In this document: positions 1 to 8,720 of the stretch, one piece after another
Layout: every line of letters begins with the position of its first letter
Position numbering within the stretch: position 1 is the stretch's first letter
DNA from: Lachnospiraceae bacterium
GTDB lineage: Bacteria; Bacillota; Clostridia; Lachnospirales; Lachnospiraceae
Direction: 5' to 3'
Length of the DNA: 45,549 nt
NCBI GenBank assembly: GCA_029098105.1
Contig: JAQXNR010000100.1
Span: forward strand, 1 to 45,549
Notes under the pieces: model-generated
What the model was told of the DNA's origin: nothing
The model's input: the letters and a program-made list of their open reading frames with translations, nothing else
Databases searched by the model: none
Position numbers and translations under genes: made by a program

Positions 1-2
1 AT

Positions 3-389
3 GTTAGTTTTTATAAAGAATGGTATGATGGTAACGTAGATAGAAATATTACTTTAAAAAAATTATTAAAGGAAAATGAAAAACTATGGTTAAATTCAAT
101 GGATGTACAAGTAAATATATACGATAAAAATATTAATAAAACTGAATTTCAAAATAGGGTAAGATTAATTGTTAAAGAAATGTCGAAGAGAAATATAATA
201 GGCTCAAGTCGATTTTATTTACTGTATAAAAAACAAACTTATGATGAATTACCTATGTTCTTGAATGAAAATATAGATTTAGGTGTGTGTGGAAAAGATT
301 TTATTTATTTGGATATTTTAGTTGATGATAAAAAAGAAATGTATTACGAATATTTGGAGGATGAGGATCGCGGTGTTAACATTAAATAA
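3..389 (+). CDS. Unrecognised protein, C-terminal part (runs off window start)
   Basis: The reading frame is open from the first bases of the window, so the true start lies upstream; an internal ATG at 99 has no convincing ribosome binding site. The visible 128 residues are hydrophilic, rich in Lys, Asn, Asp and Tyr, with no membrane segment and no motif I recognise. The stretch is clearly more AT-rich than the genes after 734. The gene ends inside the start of the decayed hydrolase gene that follows, an overlap of 17 bases, so the two were probably co-transcribed. A partner of a polymorphic-toxin-like gene, such as an immunity protein, is possible but this is only a guess from position. Confidence 0.5.
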   Translation, partial: VSFYKEWYDGNVDRNITLKKLLKENEKLWLNSMDVQVNIYDKNINKTEFQNRVRLIVKEMSKRNIIGSSRFYLLYKKQTYDELPMFLNENIDLGVCGKDFIYLDILVDDKKEMYYEYLEDEDRGVNIK

Positions 390-733
390 TTATGAGTTGA
401 TTTTATTAGATAATCTAGTTTATTTAGGGAAAATAGTAGAGATAAAAAAAGAAGAACATGGAAAAATTCTAGTTTCTAAAATGGTGGATGACCTATTAAA
501 AGGTGACATCGACAATTACTGGAAAGACGAATTAAAAGAAGACCAGTCAGATGACAATCCTGGGCAATGCCTGATGAAAAAAGAGGAAATGGAGAAGGAG
601 GGTATTTGGCGGACACTAATTCCTAACAGGAGGCAGCCTTGTATGTGGATCAGATTGGTGCTGAACTGAGTACCAATAAAACCATTACTGTGACGGGGCA
701 GATTTGAACTACAAGATTGAAAAGGTGAGATGA
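373..733 (+). pseudogene. Broken Mbeg1-like (DUF2974-type) alpha/beta hydrolase remnant
   Basis: A GTG start at 373 follows a GGAGG at 356-360 and opens with TLNNYELILLDNL, which I recognise from memory as the usual N-terminus of Mbeg1-like lipase-fold proteins of Clostridia. The frame shifts near 598. A second frame then carries EGGYLADTNS, an in-frame TAA, and YVDQIGAELSTNKTITVTG, and after another shift the tail ends DLNYKIEKVR just before 733. In intact relatives ITVTG leads straight into the HSKGG nucleophile elbow, and the segment between the N-terminus and GEGGYLAD is about 80 residues longer. The catalytic serine region is therefore missing. I read this as a gene cut by internal deletions; the exact family is inference. 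Confidence 0.55.
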
Positions 734-1603
734 ATGTATAGTTATAGTACAATGCAGTGGGTTTTGTTTTTTTATGTATATTGCTTTCTGGGATGGATCT
801 GGGAGTCTGGGTATGTCTCTGCCAGGGAGCGCAAATGGACGAACCGGGGATTTATGCATGGTCCCTTTCTTCCCATTTATGGTTCCGGTGCGATTATGAT
901 TTTGCTGGCGACCATCCCTGTGAAAGACAATTTGCTTCTTATATTTTTCATGGGAATGATTGCAGCGACTCTATTGGAATATTTTACAGGAGCGGCAATG
1001 GAACGCCTATTCCATGTGCGGTATTGGGATTATTCCAACCAATTTTGTAATCTCAATGGACATATTTGTCTAAAATGCAGTCTTGCCTGGGGCGGTTTTT
1101 CGATTCTTATGGTGAGGTTTATTCATGTACCGGTGGAACGTTGTATTTTGTGGATTCCAGATACGCTGGAGGAAATAATAGCCTTTGTTCTTACCCTTGT
1201 CTTTGTAGCGGATTTTGCGTTGTCTTTCCGGGAGGCAATGGATTTTCGCAATATGCTGGAGTCATTAACGGAGAATAACGAAGAAATTCGTCGTTTGGTA
1301 AAACGCATGGAAGTTATTTCTGCCTTTGCTGAGGTGGATATAGAAGAGTTCCGGGAAAATATAACTACCAGATTAGAAGAATCTAAAGAACGTGCTATTG
1401 CGGCAAAACAAGAGGCGGTACAGCGGTTCACTGAGGCAAAAGAAAATGCCGGTGAAAAAAAGGAAATGCTGAGGCAAAAACTGGAACGGATGCGAAGCAG
1501 CCGGGAATACCACAGAGCCAACAGCATTATGCGGAGAAATTCGATTGTGACAACAGAGAAATACCGGGAAGCATTAGAACAGTTGCGAGAGAGAAGAAAA
1601 TAG
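734..1603 (+). CDS. CmpB-like putative ABC transporter type IV membrane protein
   Basis: The first 165 residues hold about five hydrophobic segments (roughly 8-23, 48-62, 66-86, 116-131, 145-163) with the family signatures FLGWIWES, NRGFMHGPFLPIYG and LEYFTGA. These match the family labelled putative ABC-transporter type IV (CmpB). Residues 165-289 form a long charged, probably coiled-coil cytoplasmic tail rich in Glu, Arg and Lys. The ATG at 734 follows AAGGTGAG with suitable spacing and touches the stop of the upstream remnant. No ATPase gene lies nearby, so a transport role is not supported by context. It converges on htpG and shares a terminator with it. Confidence 0.8.
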   Translation: MYSYSTMQWVLFFYVYCFLGWIWESGYVSARERKWTNRGFMHGPFLPIYGSGAIMILLATIPVKDNLLLIFFMGMIAATLLEYFTGAAMERLFHVRYWDYSNQFCNLNGHICLKCSLAWGGFSILMVRFIHVPVERCILWIPDTLEEIIAFVLTLVFVADFALSFREAMDFRNMLESLTENNEEIRRLVKRMEVISAFAEVDIEEFRENITTRLEESKERAIAAKQEAVQRFTEAKENAGEKKEMLRQKLERMRSSREYHRANSIMRRNSIVTTEKYREALEQLRERRK

Positions 1604-1618
1604 GGAATGAAAATAAAA

Positions 1619-1684
1619 CAACTGCAGAAGGAATACCTAGTCGGCACTGTGCCTTTACCGGGTATTGCTCTGCAGTTGCTTTTA
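1619..1684. terminator. Long bidirectional terminator between convergent genes
   Basis: Two arms of about 19 bases (from 1619 and ending at 1678, with CTGCAG at 1622-1627 and 1670-1675) pair with few mismatches. Inside sits a second small hairpin, GGCAC-T-GTGCC. A T-run follows on the + strand and an A-run precedes it, so it can serve both the gene ending at 1603 and htpG ending at 1703. Confidence 0.75.
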
Positions 1685-1702
1685 TTTGTGTTGGGTTCGA
1701 TT

Positions 1703-3688
1703 CTATTTTGTCAGGATTTCCAAAATCTGATTGCTGCGGGTTATGAAGGCAGTCATGGCATCCGCACTTAACGGATGGTTGCTCAACTGTGCCAAATCAT
1801 ATAACTGTTTGCAAATCAGTTCCGTATTTTCTCCTTCCTTATTATCCAGTACATACTGTACCAGATTGTTGTTGGCATTCAATACCAGGGTTTCTCCCGA
1901 CCCGCCAAACATGGAAGGATCCATTCCTGCCATACCGTAAGCCTTCATCATTTCCTGCATGCGGCGGGAATCTTCAGACACGGTCAACATGGAGGAAACA
2001 GAAGCATTTTTCAACTTCTCTACCTTGATTTCCAGTTTGTCATTTTCCAATACCTTCTTGAAAGTTTCAGAGAGAGACTCTGTAATCTCCTTTAATTCAT
2101 CTTCTGAAGTCTCCTCCTTGAAATTGTCAATGTCCGCATCGATTCGCAGAAATTTGACGTTAGTATTTTTCTGCTCCAGATGGGTGATGAATGGGTTGTC
2201 AATATTGTGGTTCAACAATACGGCATCCATGCCCTCGTCCTTAAACATTTGGATGTAGGAAGCCTGTTCCTGGGCATCGGTAATGTAAAATACTTTGTTT
2301 TCGTATTTTTCCTTTCCTGCTTCCAGGTATTCCGGTAAGGTCAGGTACTTGCCTTCAATATTTTTAAACAGAATGTAGTCTGTCATTTTCTCATTAAACT
2401 TGTCATCTTTCAAGCAGCCAAACTTGATGAAAGGAGAGAGGTCATCCCAGTATTTTTCGTAGGATTCCTTGTCTGTCTTGCACATTCCTGCCAGTTTGTC
2501 TGCCACTTTTTTCGTAATGTAGTCACTGATTTTTTTCACAAAACCATCGTTCTGTAAAGCGCTCCGGGACACATTAAGGGGCAGGTCAGGACAGTCAATG
2601 ACACCCTTTAACAGCATTAGGAATTCGGGAATGACTTCCTTAATATTGTCTGCAATAAATACCTGATTGTTATATAATTTGATGGTTCCCTCCAGCGTGT
2701 CATACTCGTTGTTCAGTTTAGGGAAATAGAGAATACCCTTTAAATTAAATGGGTAATCCATGTTCAGGTGAATCCAGAACAAAGGCTCTTTGAAATCCCG
2801 GAATACGTTGCGGTAGAAATCCTTGTATTCTTCTTCGGTGCAGTCGTTTGGATGCTTGGTCCAGAGAGGCTCAGTCTCGTTGATTGGTTTTGGTGCTTCC
2901 TTCTCTTTTTTGGGTTCTTCCTCGGAAGTATCTTCAGCAGCATCCGCAGAATCTTCTGTTGTCTCTGCATCGGTATCCTCTGTGTTCTCCTCTGTAGTTG
3001 CTTCTGCATCCACAATATCTTCGTCGTCCTCTGTTTCCAGTGCAGCATCCGCATTGGTGAAATAGATTTCTACAGGCATGAAGGAACAGTATTTGTCCAG
3101 AACTTCTTTACAGCGGTATTCGTTGGCGAACTCTACGCTGTCTTCGTTCAGGTACAGAGTAATGCAGGTTCCCCGTTCCTCCTTATTGCCTTCTTCCATA
3201 GAATATTCGGTTCCGCCGTCGCATTCCCAGTGTACTGGTTTTGCATCTTTCTGGTAGGACAGGGTGTCGATGGTAACTTTGTCTGCTACCATAAATGCGG
3301 AGTAGAAACCTAAACCGAAATGACCAATAATCTGTTCCTCATTTGTCTTATCCTTATATTTTGCGAGAAAATCTTCCGCCCCGGAAAAGGCAATCTGGTT
3401 AATGTATTCTTCTACCTCATCCATTGTCATACCCAGACCATTGTCGATGAACTGCAATGTCTTGTCCTTGGAACTGGCAATGACATCAATACGGTATTTC
3501 TCGTCATCAGCGGGGTCAAATTCTCCCATTATATCCAGTTTCTTCAGTTTCGTTACAGCATCACAACCATTGCTCACCAATTCGCGGATGAAAATGTCGT
3601 GGTCGGAATATAACCATTTCTTAATAATCGGGAATATATTTTCACTATTAATTGAAAGGCTTCCCTGTTTCGTCTTTGCTTGTGCCAT
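1703..3688 (-). CDS. htpG: Molecular chaperone HtpG (Hsp90 family)
   Basis: This is an ATP-dependent Hsp90-type chaperone of the cytosol. The N-terminal GHKL ATPase domain shows RELVSNGCDA (residues 35-44), DNGLGMT (82-88) and the glycine-rich lid GHFGLGFYS (122-130). The middle domain includes the conserved NVSRSALQ arginine loop, and the C-terminal dimerisation domain is complete, giving 661 residues. Bacterial HtpG is usually about 620-640 residues and lacks a long charged linker. Here residues about 212-265 form a very acidic linker rich in Glu, Asp, Thr and Ala, ending in a Lys-rich patch, at the position of the charged linker of eukaryotic Hsp90. The gene stands alone behind a sigma-A promoter and a perfect CIRCE operator, so it should be repressed by HrcA. 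Confidence 0.97.
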   Translation of the reverse strand: MAQAKTKQGSLSINSENIFPIIKKWLYSDHDIFIRELVSNGCDAVTKLKKLDIMGEFDPADDEKYRIDVIASSKDKTLQFIDNGLGMTMDEVEEYINQIAFSGAEDFLAKYKDKTNEEQIIGHFGLGFYSAFMVADKVTIDTLSYQKDAKPVHWECDGGTEYSMEEGNKEERGTCITLYLNEDSVEFANEYRCKEVLDKYCSFMPVEIYFTNADAALETEDDEDIVDAEATTEENTEDTDAETTEDSADAAEDTSEEEPKKEKEAPKPINETEPLWTKHPNDCTEEEYKDFYRNVFRDFKEPLFWIHLNMDYPFNLKGILYFPKLNNEYDTLEGTIKLYNNQVFIADNIKEVIPEFLMLLKGVIDCPDLPLNVSRSALQNDGFVKKISDYITKKVADKLAGMCKTDKESYEKYWDDLSPFIKFGCLKDDKFNEKMTDYILFKNIEGKYLTLPEYLEAGKEKYENKVFYITDAQEQASYIQMFKDEGMDAVLLNHNIDNPFITHLEQKNTNVKFLRIDADIDNFKEETSEDELKEITESLSETFKKVLENDKLEIKVEKLKNASVSSMLTVSEDSRRMQEMMKAYGMAGMDPSMFGGSGETLVLNANNNLVQYVLDNKEGENTELICKQLYDLAQLSNHPLSADAMTAFITRSNQILEILTK

Positions 3689-3735
3689 TTACATACATCT
3701 CCTTAAATAATTAAAAAAGTGAATCGTTATCATAT

Positions 3736-3764
3736 ATCTTACTCATCTTGAAGGGGAATGTCAA
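3736..3764 (-). promoter_or_regulatory. htpG sigma-A promoter
   Basis: On the minus strand TTGACA (3759-3764) is followed after 17 bases by TAAGAT (3736-3741). The CIRCE element lies directly upstream. Confidence 0.75.
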
Positions 3765-3771
3765 GAGAAAA

Positions 3772-3798
3772 TTAGCACTCAATCAAAAAGAGTGCTAA
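3772..3798. promoter_or_regulatory. CIRCE operator (HrcA binding site)
   Basis: TTAGCACTC, nine bases, then GAGTGCTAA: an exact match to the CIRCE consensus. It abuts the htpG -35 box, so HrcA would block the promoter at normal temperature. The site lies between divergent genes; the moxR start is 118 bases away on the other side and a separate effect on it cannot be judged. Confidence 0.95.
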
Positions 3799-3915
3799 CA
3801 ACACTCGGGCGAAATGTTTGAAAATACTAGAAATTTGTAGTAAAACAAGCAGGTTTATGGTATCCTAAAAGCAAGGTAATTCTAATTTTTAGTCAGAAAA
3901 AGAAGGTAGTAACTT

Positions 3916-4857
3916 ATGAAAGATTATATGAATTCAATTGCTGTAATCAATGAAGTAAAAAAGGCGGTCATTGGTAAAGATGAGTGTATTGTGAAAACTA
4001 TGTGTGCCCTTTTGGCAGGAGGGCATATTTTGATTGAGGATATCCCCGGAGTCGGGAAAACGACGATGGCAATGGCATTTGCAAAGGCGATGCAGATGGA
4101 GAGTAAGCGGATGCAGTTTACCCCGGATGTGATGCCTTCGGATATTGTAGGATTTAAGTTGTACCGTCAGAATACGGGAGAATTTGAGTACCAGCCTGGT
4201 GCTGCCATGTGTAATTTGTTTTTGGCGGATGAGATTAACCGGACTTCTCCAAAGACCCAGTCAGCACTTCTGGAGGTTATGGAAGAGGGAAGGCTCAGCG
4301 TAGAGGGAGAGGTCTATGAATTGCCCAAGCCCTTTCTTGTAATTGCGACCGAGAATCCTTTTGGAAGTGCGGGAACCCAGCGTCTGCCGGAATCCCAGCT
4401 GGACCGTTTCTTAATCTGTCTCTCCATGGGATACCCTTCTATTGAGGAAGAACTGGATATTGTGCGGGGGAAGTGCAATACCATTCCGATAGAGGACATC
4501 CGTCCGGTCATTGACCGGGCACAGGTGCGGGAACTGCAACGGCAGGTGTCTCTCGTACACATAGACAACAAAGTATATGATTACATTGGACGATTGGTGA
4601 CAGAGACCCGGCAGAGTCAGGAGATTGCTCTGGGATTGAGTCCACGGGGAACCATTGCTCTTGCGAAAATGGCACAGGCGATGGCGTATGTCACCGGGCG
4701 TTTATATGTAATACCGGAGGATGTAGCCTGTATTTTTTCCGATGTGGCGGCACACCGGATTCGGATGCGGGCAGCAGGGCAGGACGGAGTGGAAATACGC
4801 AAAGGAATTTGCCGCAATATACTGGAGAGGGTGGAGAAACCTGCAGTATTGGCATAA
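3916..4857 (+). CDS. MoxR-family AAA+ ATPase
   Basis: This 313-residue protein is a MoxR-type AAA+ ATPase, thought to act as a chaperone-like factor in maturing or regulating partner proteins. Walker A is GVGKTT (about residues 45-50), Walker B is LFLADEINR (about 103-111), sensor 1 is ATENPF and the arginine-finger region is LPESQLDRF. Length is normal for the family. It heads an operon with a DUF58 protein (18 bases downstream) and a membrane transglutaminase, a standard trio in Firmicutes. Assignment to the family is firm; the substrate is unknown. Confidence 0.93.
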   Translation: MKDYMNSIAVINEVKKAVIGKDECIVKTMCALLAGGHILIEDIPGVGKTTMAMAFAKAMQMESKRMQFTPDVMPSDIVGFKLYRQNTGEFEYQPGAAMCNLFLADEINRTSPKTQSALLEVMEEGRLSVEGEVYELPKPFLVIATENPFGSAGTQRLPESQLDRFLICLSMGYPSIEEELDIVRGKCNTIPIEDIRPVIDRAQVRELQRQVSLVHIDNKVYDYIGRLVTETRQSQEIALGLSPRGTIALAKMAQAMAYVTGRLYVIPEDVACIFSDVAAHRIRMRAAGQDGVEIRKGICRNILERVEKPAVLA

Positions 4858-4875
4858 TAAAGAAAGGAATATGCT

Positions 4876-5937
4876 ATGAAATGGGGGAAAATCATTGCTT
4901 TGGCAGTATTGACCTTGATATTGGTTTATACTGCGATTATATATAACAGTATTTCCATGCTGCTGCCGGCGGTACTCATCGTTCTGGTACCGCTTTTGGA
5001 AGGCGGGCTGTTGCTGCTGCAGCGGCGGCAAATCGCAGTAAATGGGCAACTGCTTTGTTCTTATGTTCAGGTGGGACAGGAGATCGAGGTGCGGGTTCAG
5101 ATGGAAAACTGCTCCTCTTTTCCTCTGTGTAACGCCCGGTTGGTAGTATCGAAAGGAGAACAGGGGGAGGAACAGCGGTTGTTTGAGAGAGTAAATTTGT
5201 CCGGCGGGGAACAGACTACGGTTCGGTTTACTTTTTCATTGGAGCACTGTGGAATGGCAGAATTTGCTCTGGAAGGGGTGTGGCTCAGCGACTGGATGGG
5301 ATGGTTTGAAGTCCCTTTTTCTTCGAACTTTATGAAAATGACAGCGGTCGTGTACCCGGCGTTTCTCCCTCTCCCGGCACCAACACTTTTGCCGGTGGCG
5401 GTGGAGGATTGCGATGAGGAGGAAACGGTTCAGCGTGGACAAGGTAGAGATCAGATATTAGGTGTGCGGGAATATATACCCGGAGACCGTTTGCAGGAAA
5501 TTCACTGGAAAATGAGTGCCCGTAAGGGAGATTTGATGGTGCGGGAGTATGGGCAGAATCTTTCCTGCCAGTGTGTCGTTGTACTGGATTTGCTACAGTT
5601 TTCTCAGGTTTCGCAGCAACAGCGGGATTCGTTGTATGAGAAGGCTGTGGGAATCAGTTTAGGATTGCTCCAAAAGGGGTATTTTCACTATATGATGTTT
5701 TCTGTCCAAAGGGGAGAACAGGAAGAGACGCTGGTTCGCCAGACAGTTACCAATGAGGAGCAGATTCGCAGTTTTTTGCAGTGTTGTTACCGGGAACTGG
5801 AATTATGGCAGCAAAAAGGTCCGCAGATATTTCTGGGAAAGAGACGTTCTATGCTGGCAGGGCGCGAAGCGCAGTTATTTCGTCTGTATGAGGCACAATA
5901 TGAGCCCTTCCCAAGTGAAAATTTTATTTATATTTAA
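4876..5937 (+). CDS. DUF58 domain protein, membrane anchored
   Basis: Two adjacent hydrophobic segments (about residues 5-24 and 28-47) anchor the protein, followed by a beta-rich region and the DUF58 core. The core shows the signature REYIPGDRLQEIHWKMSARK (about residues 196-215) and MVREYG. DUF58 proteins carry a VWA-like fold and are partners of MoxR ATPases. The ATG at 4876 follows AGAAAGGA. The trio with MoxR and transglutaminase suggests a role at the cell envelope, but the reaction is not known. Confidence 0.88.
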   Translation: MKWGKIIALAVLTLILVYTAIIYNSISMLLPAVLIVLVPLLEGGLLLLQRRQIAVNGQLLCSYVQVGQEIEVRVQMENCSSFPLCNARLVVSKGEQGEEQRLFERVNLSGGEQTTVRFTFSLEHCGMAEFALEGVWLSDWMGWFEVPFSSNFMKMTAVVYPAFLPLPAPTLLPVAVEDCDEEETVQRGQGRDQILGVREYIPGDRLQEIHWKMSARKGDLMVREYGQNLSCQCVVVLDLLQFSQVSQQQRDSLYEKAVGISLGLLQKGYFHYMMFSVQRGEQEETLVRQTVTNEEQIRSFLQCCYRELELWQQKGPQIFLGKRRSMLAGREAQLFRLYEAQYEPFPSENFIYI

Positions 5938-5987
5938 CGGGGCAGGGGCAATGCCCATAAATGCCGATTGTATAGGAGGATACAGCC

Positions 5988-8267
5988 ATGTTGGAAGCGG
6001 GACTGCTTACGCTGGTCTTAACTTCAATTTCATACTTGTTTGTAAATGGACTGGATTGTTCGGTTTCTTTCGGAATGCTGATTTTAGGAAATGCAGTTAT
6101 TGTATTGTTGGCAAAATGTCTGCCGCGCTGGTTTTCGGAGGAAGAAACATTCTGGAAATGGACGTTGTGGTATGGATTTATACTCATTTGCAGCCTGCTA
6201 TTCTATAAATGGCTGGGATCTGGTTGCCGGATGCTTCTCAATGGAGTGATTGAAGGGGTAAACCAATATTATGGAACGGGCATCCGAAGTCTGCCGCTTT
6301 CCCGGCAGAGTGACATATATTTGACTCTTTTTATGCTGGGCGTGGGAAGTCTGTTTCTTCCCTTGGTTGTATGGAATGACACCCGGCGGCATAGTTGGTG
6401 GTTTCTCGTAGAATTAGCAGCAATCGCTGTGGTGTTCGGGCTGTTGGTGGGAAAAGCCCCGGATACGAAGGGATTATTTTGTGGTCTGCTGGGGGTAGTA
6501 TTGTATCGTCTTCTGGTAGTAGAGCAGGAGCAGGGAGGCATCAATAACTATGGAAAACTCATTATGATTACGGCGGGAATCCTTGTTCTTGGAATGAGTT
6601 TTCTGGTGGCTGTCATGAGTGAAAACGCCATTCAGAGTCATCACAATGCAGTTCTTTCTTTTCAAAAGAGGTTAGAACAGCGGCTTGGATTTTCCGTTTT
6701 TTCGGGATATACCGATGGTAAATTGAGCAATCAGGCACCTCAAAAAACACATAAAACCATGCTTTCGGTTACCATGGATAGTACCACAAGGGAAAAACTT
6801 TTTTTCCGGGGATTTGTGGGAGAAGAGTACAAGACTGGGGAATGGAGTTCCCTTTCCACAAATGATTTTTATAAAAGTATGGGTAAGGCAAAGCAAACTT
6901 CTGAGGAAATTTCCCTGGATGTGCTGGAACGTCCTTTTCGTCTTATGGAAAAGATTACCACTTCCGGGGAGCGGGAGTGTAATATACACTATGTGGGAGT
7001 TCAGGACAACTATGCGTATGCCCCCTATTTTGCCAACTATGAGTTGGGACAGAACCATTTAACAGAATTTGGAGATGGAGGGTTTACAAGAAATACCGAT
7101 GCCAAATCGACGTTCTGCATGATGGATTCGGAGTCGGCAAATTGGATTCTCACGTTTTTGGAAGAAAATCCGGGAAAATGGGAAGAAGAAGCAGACAAAG
7201 AATATGAACAATATGTAGAGCAGCACTATTTACAGGTGCCAGAGCAACTTAAGGAAGAACTGACGCAGTTCATGGGAACTGATTCTGCCCCTAATTTGTA
7301 TGAGGCGGTGGAACTGGTGCGGGACAAATTGCAGAGTCAGTGCACATATAGTTTGACATTGGACAATCTATCCATGGGAGAAGATTATGTGGAGCATTTT
7401 CTGTTTCAGGAAAAAGAAGGATTCTGCTGCCATTTTGCCACAACGGCAACGCTACTATTCCGCTCCCTTGGAATTCCGGCGAGATATGCAACCGGATACT
7501 GTGCAACGCCCGAAGATTTTAAAAAGAATGAAAACAATATGTGGCAGGCGGATATTACCGATGATTCTGCTCACGCATGGACCGAGATTTATAGTTCCTC
7601 TCTGGGCTGGATACCCGTTGAAGTAACCCCGGGGTATGGGTATGATTCCTTGCTGGAAGAGGCATTGTGGCAGGAAGAACCGGAAGGTGAGGAGGAGACA
7701 GAAGAAACAGAGCCGGAACAGGAAACGGAGAATACGCAGGAGCAGCAGGCGGAGAATACCACTGAGGCAGCAGCAAATACGACTGCGTCTGCCCCTGCCC
7801 AGAACACACAAATGGCAAATGAGCCGGGGACGGAAGCGATGTCTCGGAGAACCACAACTGGGGCAAAAAAGACGTGGAAGGTTCTGTTTTGGCTGGGACT
7901 GTTAGCGGTTTTACTGTTTGCAGGGGTATATGCAAAGAGAAGTTATGAGAAGTACCAGTGGAGCAGACGTCATGAAAAGGAATGGTCCCGGGCGGTGGAG
8001 GCGGTCCGCAGACAGACGCTGCACCATCTGCGTTTTGTGAATTGTCCAAAGGAAGAAGGGGAGAGTGAACAGGAATATTTTCTGCGTCGTATTGAGATGT
8101 ATACAAAAAAGAGATACCAGGCTGAACTCAGTAAAGAGCAGTTGGAATATGGGAAGAAATTCTATCAGATATTAGAAAAAGCTGCCTACAGTGGGCAGCT
8201 ATTGGAGGAAGGCGATGCCGTGTGTGCGAATGAGTTTTACGACAGCGTCTTCAAAAACCCGGTCTAG
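5988..8267 (+). CDS. Multi-pass transmembrane transglutaminase-like protein (TgpA type)
   Basis: The N-terminal third holds several membrane helices, followed by an extracytoplasmic region with a transglutaminase-like core. The core shows the Cys segment EGFCCHFATTA near residue 480, the His segment DSAHAWTE near residue 527, and GWIPVEVTPGYG shortly after, where the third acidic residue would be Glu. A Glu/Thr/Gln-rich linker (about 565-615), one more membrane helix (about 628-646) and a cytoplasmic tail follow. This is the architecture of TgpA/YebA-like proteins. It is the third gene of the MoxR-DUF58 operon, starting 50 bases after DUF58 behind AGGAGG. The last 69 bases overlap the end of the gene on the other strand. 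Confidence 0.9.
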   Translation: MLEAGLLTLVLTSISYLFVNGLDCSVSFGMLILGNAVIVLLAKCLPRWFSEEETFWKWTLWYGFILICSLLFYKWLGSGCRMLLNGVIEGVNQYYGTGIRSLPLSRQSDIYLTLFMLGVGSLFLPLVVWNDTRRHSWWFLVELAAIAVVFGLLVGKAPDTKGLFCGLLGVVLYRLLVVEQEQGGINNYGKLIMITAGILVLGMSFLVAVMSENAIQSHHNAVLSFQKRLEQRLGFSVFSGYTDGKLSNQAPQKTHKTMLSVTMDSTTREKLFFRGFVGEEYKTGEWSSLSTNDFYKSMGKAKQTSEEISLDVLERPFRLMEKITTSGERECNIHYVGVQDNYAYAPYFANYELGQNHLTEFGDGGFTRNTDAKSTFCMMDSESANWILTFLEENPGKWEEEADKEYEQYVEQHYLQVPEQLKEELTQFMGTDSAPNLYEAVELVRDKLQSQCTYSLTLDNLSMGEDYVEHFLFQEKEGFCCHFATTATLLFRSLGIPARYATGYCATPEDFKKNENNMWQADITDDSAHAWTEIYSSSLGWIPVEVTPGYGYDSLLEEALWQEEPEGEEETEETEPEQETENTQEQQAENTTEAAANTTASAPAQNTQMANEPGTEAMSRRTTTGAKKTWKVLFWLGLLAVLLFAGVYAKRSYEKYQWSRRHEKEWSRAVEAVRRQTLHHLRFVNCPKEEGESEQEYFLRRIEMYTKKRYQAELSKEQLEYGKKFYQILEKAAYSGQLLEEGDAVCANEFYDSVFKNPV

Positions 8268-8693
8268 GGATTTGTCCATTGTAAATACACGGTAAGCACT
8301 GCCGGTCGTCAAGGACAGGACGTCCTCTTTGTAGTGCAGGTTCAGGTATAATCCTTCTACCTGTTCCGGCGTTAGAACTGAGGCAGATGTGGCCAGCATT
8401 TGTGCAATGCTGGTGGGAGCGGCGCAGAGTACGATTTGAAAACTTTTGGGCAACCGTTGTCCTTTCAGAATTTGAAAGACAAAAGGTTTCAGTTCGGACC
8501 AAAAGGCATAGGTTTGTTTTCTGCGTTCTTCCTGTTCTTCACTGTCAAAAAAATCAATATTGTAATGTCCGTCAATGTGGTAGTCCACATTGTGGTGAAG
8601 CACTACTTTACAGCATTGGAAACGGTCGAACATTGTTCCCATAAACAGTTCTTTTGTAAATGCTTTTTTGTCTTCGATTGTTAATGCCAGCAT
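8199..8693 (-). CDS. DUF5721 family protein
   Basis: A 164-residue soluble protein with the pattern I know from DUF5721: KAFTKELFMG near the start, HIDGHYNIDFF, TPEQVEGLYLNLHY and FTMDKSLD near the end. Function is unknown. I chose the ATG at 8693 because GAGGAC lies six bases before it; a longer frame with TTG at 8705 has no such site. Its 3' end lies inside the 3' end of the transglutaminase gene, so the two transcripts are complementary over at least 69 bases. The gene lies just downstream of the small exporter-like gene on the same strand, 27 bases apart, and may share its promoter. Confidence 0.82.
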   Translation of the reverse strand: MLALTIEDKKAFTKELFMGTMFDRFQCCKVVLHHNVDYHIDGHYNIDFFDSEEQEERRKQTYAFWSELKPFVFQILKGQRLPKSFQIVLCAAPTSIAQMLATSASVLTPEQVEGLYLNLHYKEDVLSLTTGSAYRVFTMDKSLDRVFEDAVVKLIRTHGIAFLQ

Positions 8694-8720
8694 ATTCGTC
8701 CTCAACTTTTCTAACTTTTT

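Noticed and set aside
3916-8267. MoxR-DUF58-transglutaminase as a novel defence or secretion system
   Set aside because: The trio is a common, described gene order in Firmicutes; nothing here departs from it.
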